From Gemmatimonadota bacterium (GTDB lineage Bacteria > Gemmatimonadota > Gemmatimonadetes > Gemmatimonadales > Gemmatimonadaceae), in assembly GCA_016182795.1 (NCBI GenBank), contig JACPFW010000043.1, positions 1 to 59,143 of the forward strand: DNA of 59,143 nucleotides. Direction: 5' to 3'. Shown here piece after piece: positions 15,338 through 25,354 of this stretch (its first letter is position 1; every line of letters starts with the position of its first letter). The position numbers were made by a program, and so were the translations under genes. Below the pieces are notes generated by a model. The model was not told the DNA's origin. It searched no databases and worked only from the letters and a program-made list of their open reading frames with translations.

Positions 15338-17347
15338 ATGATAGTTCCCAAGTTTCGCACACTCGCCGGCGCTGGCGTGATCGCGTCGGCGGCCCTGCTA
15401 GCCTTCGCCTGCGCGAAGCGTCCGTCGAGCGGCGGGTTGATCAGCGCCGACGCGGCCAAGGCCGTGTACGTCGCGCCCGGCTCGTACGATGAGTTCTACG
15501 CGTTCATGTCCGGCGGTTTCAACGGGCAGGTGAGCGTGTACGGCCTGCCGTCGGGTCGGCGCCTGAAGACGATCCCAGTCTTCTCGCAGTACCCGGAGAA
15601 CGGCTACGGCTACAGCGAAGAGACGAAGCCGATGCTCAACACGAGCTACGGGTTCATTCCGTGGGATGACTCGCACCATCCGGCGCTGTCGCAGACCAAC
15701 GGCGAGGACGACGGACGCTGGCTGTTCATCAACGCCAACAACACCCCGCGCATCGCGCGCATCGACCTGACCCGGTTCGAGACCGACGAGATCCTCGAGA
15801 TCCCGAACGCCGGTGGCAACCACGGGTCGCCGTACATGACGTCGAACAGCGAGTACGTGGTGTCGGCCACGCGTTTCAGCGTGCCGGTGCCGAATACGGA
15901 CATGCCGATCGCCGACTACAAGAAGGGCTTCAAGGGGCAGATCTCCTTCATCCGCGCTGACCAGCCGGGGAAGATGCGGGTCGACTTCCAGATGCTGATG
16001 CCCGGCTTTGACTACGACCTCGCCCGCGCCGGCAAGGGCAAGAGCGAGGGGTGGTTCTTCTTCTCGATGTACAACACCGAGCAGGCCAACTCGCTGCTCG
16101 AGGTCAACGCCTCGCAGAACGACAAGGACTTCATCGCGGCCGTGAACTGGAAGACGCTCGAGGCCTGCGTGAAGGCGGGGAAGGCGAAGAGCACGCCGGC
16201 GTCGTACGTGCACAACTACGTCGACGAGTTCACCCGGCAGGCGCACAGCGAGACGATCACGTCGGTGCCGCAGTTCGCCGCCAAGGATTGTCCGGGGTCG
16301 GTCTACTTCCTGCCCACGCCGAAGTCGCCGCACGGCGCCGACGTCGATCCGACGGGCGAGTACATCGCCGCCGGCGGCAAGCTGGCGTCGGTGGTTCCGG
16401 TGCACTCGTTCACCAAGTTGCAGAAGGCGATCGCCGACAAGGCGTTCGAGGGCGAAATCGAGGGCATCCCGGTCCTGAAGTACGAAGCCACGCTCGCCGG
16501 CGAAGTGAAGAACCCGGGCCTCGGCCCCCTGCACACCGAGTTCGACGGCAAGGGCTACGCCTACACGTCGTTCTTCATCTCGTCTGAAGTCGTGAAGTGG
16601 AAGCTGGGCACCTGGGAAGTGGTGGACCGCGTGCCGACGTACTACTCGGTCGGACACCTGACGATCCCGGGCGGCGGCACGATGAAGCCGAACGGCAAGT
16701 ATCTGATCGCCATGAACAAGATCACCAAGGATCGGTACCTCCCGACCGGCCCCGAGCTGACGCAGAGCGCCCAGCTGTATGACATCTCGGGCGACAAGAT
16801 GAAGCTGCTGCTCGATTTCCCGACCGAAGGCGAGCCGCACTACGCCCAGGCGATTGAGGCGAAGAAGATCAAGGACAAGCAGGTCAAGTTCTACAAGCTC
16901 GCCGACAGCAAGGCGGCGCATATCTCGCGCTCGGAGAAGGAGACGGGGTTGAGCCGCGACGGGAAGAAGGTGCACGTGCGCATGACGGCCATCCGTTCGC
17001 ACTTCTCACCCGACAACATCGAAGGCATACAGGTGGGCGACACGGTGCTCTTCCACGTGACGAACCTGGAGCAGGACTGGGATGTGCCGCACGGCTTTGC
17101 GGTCATGGGCGCGCAGAACGGCGAACTGCTGATCCTGCCGGGCGAGACGCGCACCCTGCAGTGGGTGCCGCGGAAGGCGGGCATCTATCCGATGTACTGC
17201 ACCGACTTCTGCTCGGCGCTCCACCAGGAAATGCAGGGCTACGTCCGCGTCTCGGCGCCGGGCAGCGGCGTGGCGTTGAGCGGCATTACGTCGCGCGGTC
17301 CGCAGGCGGCCGCCAAGGCTGAGGCAGGTCCCAAGCAGAAGCAGTAA
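15338..17347 (+). CDS. nosZ: nitrous-oxide reductase, clade II (Sec/lipoprotein type)
   Basis: A 669-residue periplasmic copper enzyme that reduces N2O to N2. The leader has no twin-arginine; instead LLAFAC forms a lipobox at C25, so export is Sec-dependent and the protein is probably lipid-anchored, as in clade II NosZ. CuZ histidine motifs are visible in order: DDSHHPALS, SPHGADVDP, LHTEFDGKG, VGHLTIPGG and EPHYAQ. The C-terminal cupredoxin domain carries the CuA site DVPHGFAV and CTDFCSALHQEM (C-x3-C-x3-H). The ATG at 15338 begins MIVPKFRTLAG; an upstream in-frame ATG has no basic-hydrophobic signal. It is the first gene of the plus-strand nos cluster. Confidence 0.97.
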   Translation: MIVPKFRTLAGAGVIASAALLAFACAKRPSSGGLISADAAKAVYVAPGSYDEFYAFMSGGFNGQVSVYGLPSGRRLKTIPVFSQYPENGYGYSEETKPMLNTSYGFIPWDDSHHPALSQTNGEDDGRWLFINANNTPRIARIDLTRFETDEILEIPNAGGNHGSPYMTSNSEYVVSATRFSVPVPNTDMPIADYKKGFKGQISFIRADQPGKMRVDFQMLMPGFDYDLARAGKGKSEGWFFFSMYNTEQANSLLEVNASQNDKDFIAAVNWKTLEACVKAGKAKSTPASYVHNYVDEFTRQAHSETITSVPQFAAKDCPGSVYFLPTPKSPHGADVDPTGEYIAAGGKLASVVPVHSFTKLQKAIADKAFEGEIEGIPVLKYEATLAGEVKNPGLGPLHTEFDGKGYAYTSFFISSEVVKWKLGTWEVVDRVPTYYSVGHLTIPGGGTMKPNGKYLIAMNKITKDRYLPTGPELTQSAQLYDISGDKMKLLLDFPTEGEPHYAQAIEAKKIKDKQVKFYKLADSKAAHISRSEKETGLSRDGKKVHVRMTAIRSHFSPDNIEGIQVGDTVLFHVTNLEQDWDVPHGFAVMGAQNGELLILPGETRTLQWVPRKAGIYPMYCTDFCSALHQEMQGYVRVSAPGSGVALSGITSRGPQAAAKAEAGPKQKQ

Positions 17348-17359
17348 GCAGCAGGGGTT

Positions 17360-17391
17360 GGGGGGTGCGGCGGTCCCGTCGCCCACCCCCC
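17360..17391 (+). terminator. strong hairpin after nosZ (possible partial terminator or mRNA stabiliser)
   Basis: GGGGGGTG at 17360-17367 pairs exactly with CACCCCCC at 17384-17391, and the loop contains a further GGCGG/TCGCC stem. There is no T-tract after it, so complete Rho-independent termination is unlikely. Its place between nosZ and the next nos gene suggests it sets the nosZ mRNA end or lowers expression of the accessory genes. Confidence 0.5.
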
Positions 17392-17449
17392 GGCTGCCCC
17401 CTTCGTTCGTCGTACCGCGTTTTTCTCGTCTCCCCACGCGAGTGTCCCC

Positions 17450-18049
17450 GTGCCAAAGTCCGCCCGAATCTTCGTCGCCGTCGCCGCCCTCCTCATGAGC
17501 GCCGGTTTCGCGCTGCCCCTCTGGCGTGTCGATCTCATCGCCCCGCAATACCCGGAAGGGCTGGGGATGCTGATCCGCGTCAATACGGTGGAGGGCGTGA
17601 AGGAGCAGGACCTCAACAGCATCAACAACCTGAACCACTACATCGGGATGAAGCGCATCGAGCCGGATGCGATTCCCGAACTCAAGTACATGACCGCCGT
17701 ACTCGGCGCGCTGATCGGCACCGCCTTGCTCGTGGCGGCCATCGGCAACCGGAAGGTGCTCTACGGCTGGTGCGTCGCGTTTAGCGGCGTGCTGCTGGCC
17801 GGCCTCTACGACTACTGGAAGTGGGGCTATGAGTACGGGCACGATCTCGACACTGTGAACGCGATCATCAAGATCCCGGACATGACGTACCAGCCGCCGC
17901 TGATCGGCTCCAAGCAGCTGCTGAACTTCACCGCCACTTCGTGGCCCGCCTCAGGCGGATGGGCCCTCGTCATCGCGACGGCGCTTGTTGCGGTGGCCGT
18001 CTGGCAGTCGGTCCGCCGGACGCCCGTTTCACCAGGCCGCGTCGCGTAG
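17450..18049 (+). CDS. nos-cluster membrane protein (nosB-like by position)
   Basis: A 199-residue membrane protein of unknown biochemical role. An N-terminal hydrophobic helix (FVAVAALLMSAGFALP) is followed by a periplasmic stretch of about 65 residues and then three more helices (YMTAVLGALIGTALLVAAIG, YGWCVAFSGVLLAGLYDYWKW, GWALVIATALVAVAVWQSV). Clade II nos clusters commonly carry a transmembrane protein called NosB next to nosZ, and this gene occupies that place; identity by homology was not checked. The start is GTG at 17450; no convincing Shine-Dalgarno precedes it. It may help CuZ maturation or electron transfer, which is inference from context only. Confidence 0.75.
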   Translation: MPKSARIFVAVAALLMSAGFALPLWRVDLIAPQYPEGLGMLIRVNTVEGVKEQDLNSINNLNHYIGMKRIEPDAIPELKYMTAVLGALIGTALLVAAIGNRKVLYGWCVAFSGVLLAGLYDYWKWGYEYGHDLDTVNAIIKIPDMTYQPPLIGSKQLLNFTATSWPASGGWALVIATALVAVAVWQSVRRTPVSPGRVA

Positions 18050-18076
18050 TCGCCGGCCACCTCAGAGAATCCCACC

Positions 18077-18544
18077 ATGCGTCGACCCGTCCCCCCGCGT
18101 CGTTTCGCGATCCTCGCGTTCGCGCTGCTGCTGGCCGCCTGTGGCGGTCGCCAGCCGGAGCCGATTGTCCTCAACGAAGACCAGTGCGGTTACTGCCGCA
18201 TGACCATCTCGGACGCCCGGTTTGGCGGCGAGGCGGTGCTTCCCACCGGCCGCGTGCTCAAGTTCGACTCGCCGGAGTGCATGCTCTCGTTCGCGCGCTC
18301 CACGTCGGCCGAGCAGCGCGGCGACCTGTACATCATTGACCTGCAGCATCCGGGCACGTTTGTGCCGGTGGCAACCGCGGGCTTCCTGCAGGGCACCACG
18401 ATGCAGGGGCCGATGGGCGGTTCGATGGTCGGCTTCGCGAGCCCGGCGAAGGCCGAAGAGCAGCGCACGATGCTCGGCGGCCGCGTGATGACGTGGACCG
18501 AACTGCTCGCCGACACCGCCAGCGCCGGGATGGGGCACCACTAG
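18077..18544 (+). CDS. nosL: NosL copper-chaperone lipoprotein
   Basis: A 155-residue outer- or periplasm-facing lipoprotein. The lipobox LLAAC puts the lipidated cysteine at 22. The copper site is EDQCGYCRM, the C-x2-C-x-M motif of NosL, and a second conserved part is FDSPECMLSF. NosL delivers Cu(I) for assembly of the CuZ centre of NosZ together with NosDFY. The stop codon overlaps the GTG start of nosD by one base, consistent with a nosL-nosD-nosF-nosY transcript. Confidence 0.94.
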   Translation: MRRPVPPRRFAILAFALLLAACGGRQPEPIVLNEDQCGYCRMTISDARFGGEAVLPTGRVLKFDSPECMLSFARSTSAEQRGDLYIIDLQHPGTFVPVATAGFLQGTTMQGPMGGSMVGFASPAKAEEQRTMLGGRVMTWTELLADTASAGMGHH

Positions 18545-19782
18545 TGCGCGCCCTCCTTCTGACCCTGGCGTGCGTCACACTCGCGGCGCGCGATGCCGGC
18601 GCAACCGACCTCGTGGTCGGGCGCGGCGGCGCCTACACCACCATCACGGCGGCGCTGGACGCCGCCAAGCCGGGCGACCGCGTGGTGGTCCGGGCGGGAA
18701 CGTACCGCGAGCCGACCCTGGTGATTCGCACGCCGCGCCTGACGTTCGAGGGCGAGGGCTGGCCGGTGCTCGACGGCGACGCCAAGCGCGAGGTGCTCGT
18801 CATCGCCGCCGATGACGTCACCGTGCGCGGCATCGTGGCCATCAACACCGGCATCTCCAACCTCGAGGACCGGGCGGGAATCCGCGCCCGCGACGTGCGC
18901 AACTGCGTCATCGAGGGCAATCGCCTGCGCAAGAACCTGTGGGGCATCTATCTGCAGCGCTCGGTCGACTGCGTGGTGCGCGACAACGACATCACCGCCG
19001 AGGGCGTGCGACAGACGGAGAGCGGCAACGGCATCCATCTGTGGTATTCGCCCGGCGCGCGCGTCGAGCGCAACCGTGTGTCCGGCCACCGCGACGGCAT
19101 CTACTTCGAGTTCTCGTCGCACGGCGAGACGCGCGACAACGTGAGCGAGCGCAGCCAGCGCTACGGCCTGCACTTCATGTTCAGCGACTCGTGCAACTAC
19201 GAGCGCAACACGTTCCGCGAGAACAACTCGGGGGTGGCGGTGATGTACAGCCGCGGCGTGCGCATTGCCGACAACCGCTTTGAGCGGTCGTGGGGGAGCG
19301 CCGCGTACGGTCTGCTGCTCAAGGATATCATGGGCGGCGAGATCAGCGGCAACACGTTCGACCGGAACTCGACGGGACTGTTTGTGGAAGGGTCGTCGCG
19401 GCTCAGCGTGCGCGGCAACGTCTTCACCCAGAACGGCTGGGCGGCCAAGGTGCTGGCCGACGCCGACGACAACACGTTCACCGCGAACCGTTTCTCGGGG
19501 AACGCGTTTGATGTAACCACCAACTCGCGCAGCGCGAACTCGTCGTTCGACGGCAACTGGTGGGATGAATACAACGGCTACGATCTCAACCGCGACGGCG
19601 TGGGCGACACCGCCTTTCATCCGGTGCGCCTGTTCGCGATGGTCGTGGAGCAGCACCCGGCGGCGCTGCTGCTGCTGCGCAGTCCGCTGGTCTCGATTCT
19701 CGATGCGGCCGAACGCGTTCTTCCGGTGCTGACGCCGGAGGCGCTGGTCGACCGCCGTCCTCTCATGCGTCCCCCCCAATGA
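18544..19782 (+). CDS. nosD: periplasmic copper-maturation protein NosD
   Basis: A 412-residue exported right-handed beta-helix protein. A short signal (VRALLLTLACVTLAARDAGA) is followed by the NosD opening GGAYTTITAALDAAKPGDRVVV and by repeated parallel beta-helix rungs rich in N and G (for example LWGIYLQRS, NGIHLWYSP, DGIYFEFSS, YGLHFMFSD, SGVAVMYSRG, YGLLLKDIMGG). The C-terminal NWWDEYNGYDLNRDGVGD is a NosD landmark. It accepts copper from NosL and works with the NosFY transporter to load CuZ. Start GTG at 18544 was chosen because it yields the signal peptide and abuts the nosL stop. Confidence 0.95.
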   Translation: MRALLLTLACVTLAARDAGATDLVVGRGGAYTTITAALDAAKPGDRVVVRAGTYREPTLVIRTPRLTFEGEGWPVLDGDAKREVLVIAADDVTVRGIVAINTGISNLEDRAGIRARDVRNCVIEGNRLRKNLWGIYLQRSVDCVVRDNDITAEGVRQTESGNGIHLWYSPGARVERNRVSGHRDGIYFEFSSHGETRDNVSERSQRYGLHFMFSDSCNYERNTFRENNSGVAVMYSRGVRIADNRFERSWGSAAYGLLLKDIMGGEISGNTFDRNSTGLFVEGSSRLSVRGNVFTQNGWAAKVLADADDNTFTANRFSGNAFDVTTNSRSANSSFDGNWWDEYNGYDLNRDGVGDTAFHPVRLFAMVVEQHPAALLLLRSPLVSILDAAERVLPVLTPEALVDRRPLMRPPQ

Positions 19783-20564
19783 TCACGCTCGACACCATTC
19801 GCAAGCGCTTCGGCTCGCTCGACGTCCTGCAGGACGTCTCGCTGGCCGTGCGTCCGGGCGCCGTCACGGCGCTCGTGGGGCCCAACGGCTCCGGCAAGAC
19901 AACGCTCATCAAGATCGTCCTCGGCCTCACCCGCGCCGATGTTGGCACGCTGCACGTCGACGGCCAGCCGGCCGACGAGGCGGGCGCCTATCGTCGCGTC
20001 ATCGGCTATATGCCGCAGGCGGCGCACTTTCCGTCCAACCTGCGCGTGGGCGATGTGCTCGACCTCGTGACCCAGCTTCGTCCGGGGGAGGCCACCGACG
20101 ACGACCTGGCGCGCGCGTTCGAAATGCACGCAATCCGCGACAAGTTCGTCGGCACGCTCTCCGGCGGCACCAAGCAGAAGGTGAATGCGGTCATCGCCTT
20201 CATGTTCCGGCCGAGCCTGCTGATTCTCGACGAACCCACGGCGGGTCTCGATCCGCTGTCGGCGAACGTGCTGAAGGAGAAGATCCGCTCGGTGCGGCGC
20301 GAGGGGCGGTCGGTGCTGATCACGTCGCACATCATGACGGAGCTGGAGACGCTGGCCGACGACGTCGCCTTCCTGTGCGATGGCCAGATGCGCTTCGCCG
20401 GCTCGGTGGCGGCCCTGCTGGAGCGCACCGGCGAGCGGTCTCTCGAGGAAGCAATCGCGGGGTTGATGCGCGCCGAGCGCGCGCCGAAGCTGTCGACGGC
20501 GCCTGCGGTGGCGGCGTTCACCCCCACGCCGTGGCTCTCGCCGGCGCCGAAGGGGGCCGTATGA
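19779..20564 (+). CDS. nosF: ABC transporter ATP-binding protein NosF
   Basis: A 261-residue ABC ATPase. Walker A is GPNGSGKTT (about residue 35), the signature is LSGGTKQKV, and Walker B is LLILDEPTAGLDP. With NosY and NosD it forms the complex that drives CuZ maturation. Its ATG overlaps the nosD stop (ATGA), and its stop overlaps the nosY ATG by 4 nt, so the three are translationally coupled in the canonical DFY order. Confidence 0.95.
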   Translation: MITLDTIRKRFGSLDVLQDVSLAVRPGAVTALVGPNGSGKTTLIKIVLGLTRADVGTLHVDGQPADEAGAYRRVIGYMPQAAHFPSNLRVGDVLDLVTQLRPGEATDDDLARAFEMHAIRDKFVGTLSGGTKQKVNAVIAFMFRPSLLILDEPTAGLDPLSANVLKEKIRSVRREGRSVLITSHIMTELETLADDVAFLCDGQMRFAGSVAALLERTGERSLEEAIAGLMRAERAPKLSTAPAVAAFTPTPWLSPAPKGAV

Positions 20565-21349
20565 ACGTCATCTCGCTCGTCCTGCAGGCCGGGCTGCGCG
20601 ATCTGTCGCGCAATCGGTGGATTGTGGCGTACGCGCTCTGCTTCTTTGCCATCGCCGAGGGGCTGTTCTGGTTTGGCGGCACGGGACCGCAGGTGTTGCT
20701 GAGCCTGCTGAACCTCGTCCTGCTGGTCCTGCCGCTCGTGGCGCTGGTCTTTGGGACGATTCACGTCTACTCATCGCGCGAGTTCGTGGAACTCCTGCTC
20801 GCGCAGCCCGTGCCGCGTCGTGAACTGTTCGTCGGCATCTACCTGGGGCTCGCCCTGCCGCTGGCCGGCGCGTTTATCGTCGGCGCCGGCGTTCCGTTCG
20901 CCATTCACGCGGGGGCCGGCGCCTCGGCCGGCGGCGTGGTGGCCCTGCTCGGCGCGGGCGTTGGACTGTCGCTGGCGTTTGCGGCGATCGCCACGTGGAT
21001 CGCGCTGCACACCGACGACCGTCTCAAGGGCGTCGGTCTCGCCCTTGGCGTCTGGCTGGCCACCACCGTCGTGTATGACGGTCTGGTGCTCGGTGCGGCC
21101 GCCGCGTTCGGCAACTATCCGCTCGAGCGTCCGCTGCTCGCGCTGATGCTGACCAACCCCGTGGACGTGGCGCGCGTGCTGGTGCTCACGCAGCTCGACG
21201 TCTCGGCCCTCATGGGCTATACGGGTGCGCTTTTTCAACACACGTTTGGAACATCACTCGGCATCGGCGTCGCCGCCGCTGCACTGCTCTCGTGGTGGGT
21301 GCTGCCGCTCGGATTGGCCGGGCGCCGCTTCCTCCGTCGCGACTTCTAA
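20561..21349 (+). CDS. nosY: ABC transporter permease NosY
   Basis: A 262-residue permease with about six membrane helices, the first in IVAYALCFFAIAEGLFWFG and the last in FGTSLGIGVAAAALLSWWVLPLG. The EFVELLLAQPVPRRELFVGIYLG coupling-helix region is typical of the ABC-2 type NosY. It partners NosF and NosD. It starts at 20561, overlapping the nosF stop as ATGA, and is followed after 33 nt by a cytochrome c. Confidence 0.93.
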   Translation: MNVISLVLQAGLRDLSRNRWIVAYALCFFAIAEGLFWFGGTGPQVLLSLLNLVLLVLPLVALVFGTIHVYSSREFVELLLAQPVPRRELFVGIYLGLALPLAGAFIVGAGVPFAIHAGAGASAGGVVALLGAGVGLSLAFAAIATWIALHTDDRLKGVGLALGVWLATTVVYDGLVLGAAAAFGNYPLERPLLALMLTNPVDVARVLVLTQLDVSALMGYTGALFQHTFGTSLGIGVAAAALLSWWVLPLGLAGRRFLRRDF

Positions 21350-21382
21350 CCGCCTTCACCCCGCTTCTCAGGAGTAAGCATC

Positions 21383-21829
21383 ATGCGTCATCTGTTCCGC
21401 GTTTCCCTTGCTGCCCTCGTTGTTGCCGCCGCGTGCGGCGGCGGCGGCGACCAGGCCGCCGCCGATGCCGCGGCTGCCGCTCCCGCGGCGAGCGTCGATC
21501 CGGCCACGCTCGACCCCAAGACGATCACGCCGCAGGAGCTCGCGCTCGGCGACAGTCTGTTCCACGGCCTCATTGGCGCGACCTCGTGCCAGGCGTGCCA
21601 CGGTCCGGACGCCAAGGGTGGCACTGTGGCGCCGAATCTCACCGACGCCGAGTGGCTGCACAGCGATGGCAGCTATGGGGCGATCTACCATCAGATCGAG
21701 ACGGGCGTGCCGCAGCCCAAGCAGTACTTGGGCGTGATGCCGCCGTTCGGCGGCGCTCCGCTGACGCCCGAAAAGCACCGCGCCGTGGCGGCGTACGTGT
21801 ACAGCCTCAGCCACCCCGTCGGGAAGTAA
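21383..21829 (+). CDS. c-type cytochrome lipoprotein, likely electron donor for NosZ
   Basis: A 148-residue monohaem cytochrome c. The leader ends in a lipobox (VAAAC, C18), then an Ala-rich linker, then the haem motif CQACH near residues 70-74 and the axial methionine candidate in VMPPFGG near 120. Domain size fits a class I cytochrome. Position at the end of the nos operon suggests it delivers electrons to the CuA site of NosZ. No nosR, nosG, nosH or nosC is in the window, so the quinol-side donor must be elsewhere, for example a bc1-type or alternative complex III. Confidence 0.88.
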   Translation: MRHLFRVSLAALVVAAACGGGGDQAAADAAAAAPAASVDPATLDPKTITPQELALGDSLFHGLIGATSCQACHGPDAKGGTVAPNLTDAEWLHSDGSYGAIYHQIETGVPQPKQYLGVMPPFGGAPLTPEKHRAVAAYVYSLSHPVGK

Positions 21830-21839
21830 TAGACACCAA

Positions 21840-21861
21840 CGGCGCCAGTTAAACGGCGCCG
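21840..21861 (+). terminator. hairpin at the end of the nos operon
   Basis: CGGCGCC (21840-21846) and GGCGCCG (21855-21861) form a 7-bp GC stem with an 8-nt AT-rich loop, 10 nt after the cytochrome stop codon. No T-run follows, so termination may need Rho. Confidence 0.5.
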
Positions 21862-21875
21862 CGCACGCGAACAAT

Positions 21876-21949
21876 CGCTGGTAGTTGGCCGGCGTTCGCC
21901 GTCAGATCCGGGGGGACACCTGGCGTCGGCGTCCGGTCAGCTACCAGCG
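21876..21949. terminator. long stem spanning the convergent nos/heptosyltransferase junction
   Basis: CGCTGGTAGTTGGCCGG (21876-21892) pairs with CCGGTCAGCTACCAGCG (21933-21949) over 17 positions, two of them G-U as read from the plus strand. The outer 9 bp (CGCTGGTAG/CTACCAGCG) are exact. The right arm lies inside the last codons of the minus-strand glycosyltransferase gene, so it could stop transcripts from both sides. Confidence 0.5.
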
Positions 21950-22989
21950 TTCGCGTAGGCGCTCGCCCAGCGCTGCACGCGCTCGAGCACATCGCGCACG
22001 CTGATGCGCGGCATGCGGTCGCGGCGGTTTACCATCGACACCGGATAGTCTTCGCCGGGGTCGCCGTACGCGTCGATCATCAGGTCGCGGAACTTGCGGT
22101 ACGGTCCCACGCGCTTGGGATTCGAGTAGCCGATGAGCGACACCACCGGCCGGTTGAGAGCGACGCTCATGTGCAGCGGCCCCGTGTCTGGCGACAGCAC
22201 CAGCGCTGACGCGTCGAAGATCCCCACGAGACCGCGCAGGCCGCCCTGCCCGAGGGCGCTGAACGGTTTGTTGCGCGAGTGCTCGAGGATCACACGTTCG
22301 GCGTGCAGCTCGCGCGGAGAGCGCCCGCCTACGAGCACGGGTTGCAGCCCGAAATCGCCGGCCAGCGCGTCGCACACCTCGGCCCACCGCTCGGGCATCC
22401 AGTCCTTCTGCGCCTTGCTCGTGGCGACGACAATTGGCGCGATCGGTCGGTCGAAGCGCGCCATGAAGTCGCGCTGCCAGGTGCGCTCGCCGTCGTTGAA
22501 CGGGCCCAGGCCCCAGGCCGGCGGCTCGTGCGCGATGCCCAGCCACTCGGTGAACTCGAAATACTGGTCCTGCACGTGCTGCATCGGGCGCGCGGGAACG
22601 CGGTCGGTCGTGAACAGCCAGTTGAAGTCGCGCGCGCGGGACAGGTCAAACCCCAGCTTCACCGGCGCGCGGGTGAAGGCCGTGATGATGCCCGCTTTGA
22701 AATAGACCTGCAGGTTGAGCACGACATCGAACTCGCGCGCGCGCAGCTGCTGGCGCACCTCGTGGAAGCCGGTGACGCCCTTGGTGCGGTCGAACAGGAT
22801 GATGTCATCCACCATCGGGTGCCCGCGCACCAGTGCCGCCGGCCCCGGCTGCAGCACCCACGTGATATGGGCCGCCGGGTGCTGGCGCTTGATGGCGTTG
22901 ATCACGGGGAGTACGTGCACGGCGTCGCCCACCGCGCTCATCATCACGATACAGATGCGGTCGAGCGCCACGGCGCGGGGCGTAGTCAT
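21937..22989 (-). CDS. glycosyltransferase family 9 (heptosyltransferase-like)
   Basis: A 350-residue GT-B glycosyltransferase of the LPS heptosyltransferase family. The N-terminus has RICIVMMSAVGDAVHVLPVI, and the donor-site region contains LVLSPDTGPLHMSVALNRPVVSLIG, the ADP-heptose binding signature (D/S-x-G-x-x-H). It most likely adds a heptose to lipid A-core. The ATG at 22989 overlaps the kinase stop (ATGA); an in-frame ATG four codons earlier is less likely. It is last in the trpE-cyclase-kinase-glycosyltransferase run. Confidence 0.9.
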   Translation of the reverse strand: MTTPRAVALDRICIVMMSAVGDAVHVLPVINAIKRQHPAAHITWVLQPGPAALVRGHPMVDDIILFDRTKGVTGFHEVRQQLRAREFDVVLNLQVYFKAGIITAFTRAPVKLGFDLSRARDFNWLFTTDRVPARPMQHVQDQYFEFTEWLGIAHEPPAWGLGPFNDGERTWQRDFMARFDRPIAPIVVATSKAQKDWMPERWAEVCDALAGDFGLQPVLVGGRSPRELHAERVILEHSRNKPFSALGQGGLRGLVGIFDASALVLSPDTGPLHMSVALNRPVVSLIGYSNPKRVGPYRKFRDLMIDAYGDPGEDYPVSMVNRRDRMPRISVRDVLERVQRWASAYANAGS

Positions 22990-23755
22990 TGGTCCACCCA
23001 CGCGAGGGCGGCGAGGCGCACGAGCGCGTCGTCGCCGATGCCCAGCGCGTGTTCAACGTCCCATTTGCGCGCCGAACGGGCGAAGCGCGCGAAGTTGCGG
23101 GCCGCCGCCTGTCCGTCGTCGGTGAACCGTACGCGGTCGACGTCGAGCACATACGCGGTGGTCGCCGCCTGCTCGCGGGCGATGTACACGTTCTTGAGGT
23201 TGAGGTCGGGATGGTGCGCGCCGGCGGTTGAGAGCGCGCGCAGCAGCGTGGCGACGGCCTCGAGGAGCGCGCCGCGGGCGACGGGGCTCTCGTCGGCGCG
23301 CCACGCGTCGGGAAAGTCGCGGCCCGCGGGAAGGCGGCGGGTCATCACGTCGCTGCGCGCCAGCACGCCGGCGACGGGATGCACCACGTAGGCGATGACC
23401 TCGGGGGTGGGCACGCCCGCGTCGGTGAGTCGCGCGGCGGCGGCGAGTTCGAGCGGGGCGCGCGTGGGAGGGAAAAAGAGGTCGCCGGTGAACGACGACA
23501 GCATCCCCCCGTGCCGCGTGTGGCGCACCACGACCGGGGTGCGCAAGTCGGCATCGGTGCCGGCGGGGAGCGTCGCCGCCCACGCCACGCCGCGGCCGCG
23601 CAGCGCCTCTCGCTCCGGCTGGGCCTCCGCCCAGCTATACAGCGAGCCATGGACCACGAGCGCGAACGCGAGCGCGTCGGCCGCCCACGCGCGCGAGACC
23701 ATCACCATGCCGTCGTGTGCGCCCCGGACGTAGCCCGGCGGGAGAGCCGCGCCGC

Positions 23756-23759
<4 letters not shown>
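22986..23759 (-). CDS. Kdo/LPS-core kinase-like protein
   Basis: A 257-residue protein-kinase-fold enzyme of the lipopolysaccharide kinase (KdkA/WaaP) family. The catalytic loop is HPDLNLKNVYI near residue 184, and the metal-binding motif is VLDVDRVRF about 20 residues later. The N-lobe begins LPPGYVRGAHDG. It probably phosphorylates Kdo or heptose in the LPS inner core, consistent with the heptosyltransferase that follows with a 4-nt overlap. The start is inferred as GTG at 23759, overlapping the cyclase stop (GTGA); no ATG nearer the N-lobe would keep the fold. Confidence 0.85.
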
Positions 23760-25321
<1,562 letters not shown>

Positions 25322-25354
25322 GGTCGGGAATATGGCGCGTTCTGCACTCTGCGC

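Noticed and set aside
17360..17391. A true intrinsic terminator ending the nos transcript after nosZ
   Set aside because: No T-run follows and the remaining nos genes continue in the same direction without an obvious second promoter.
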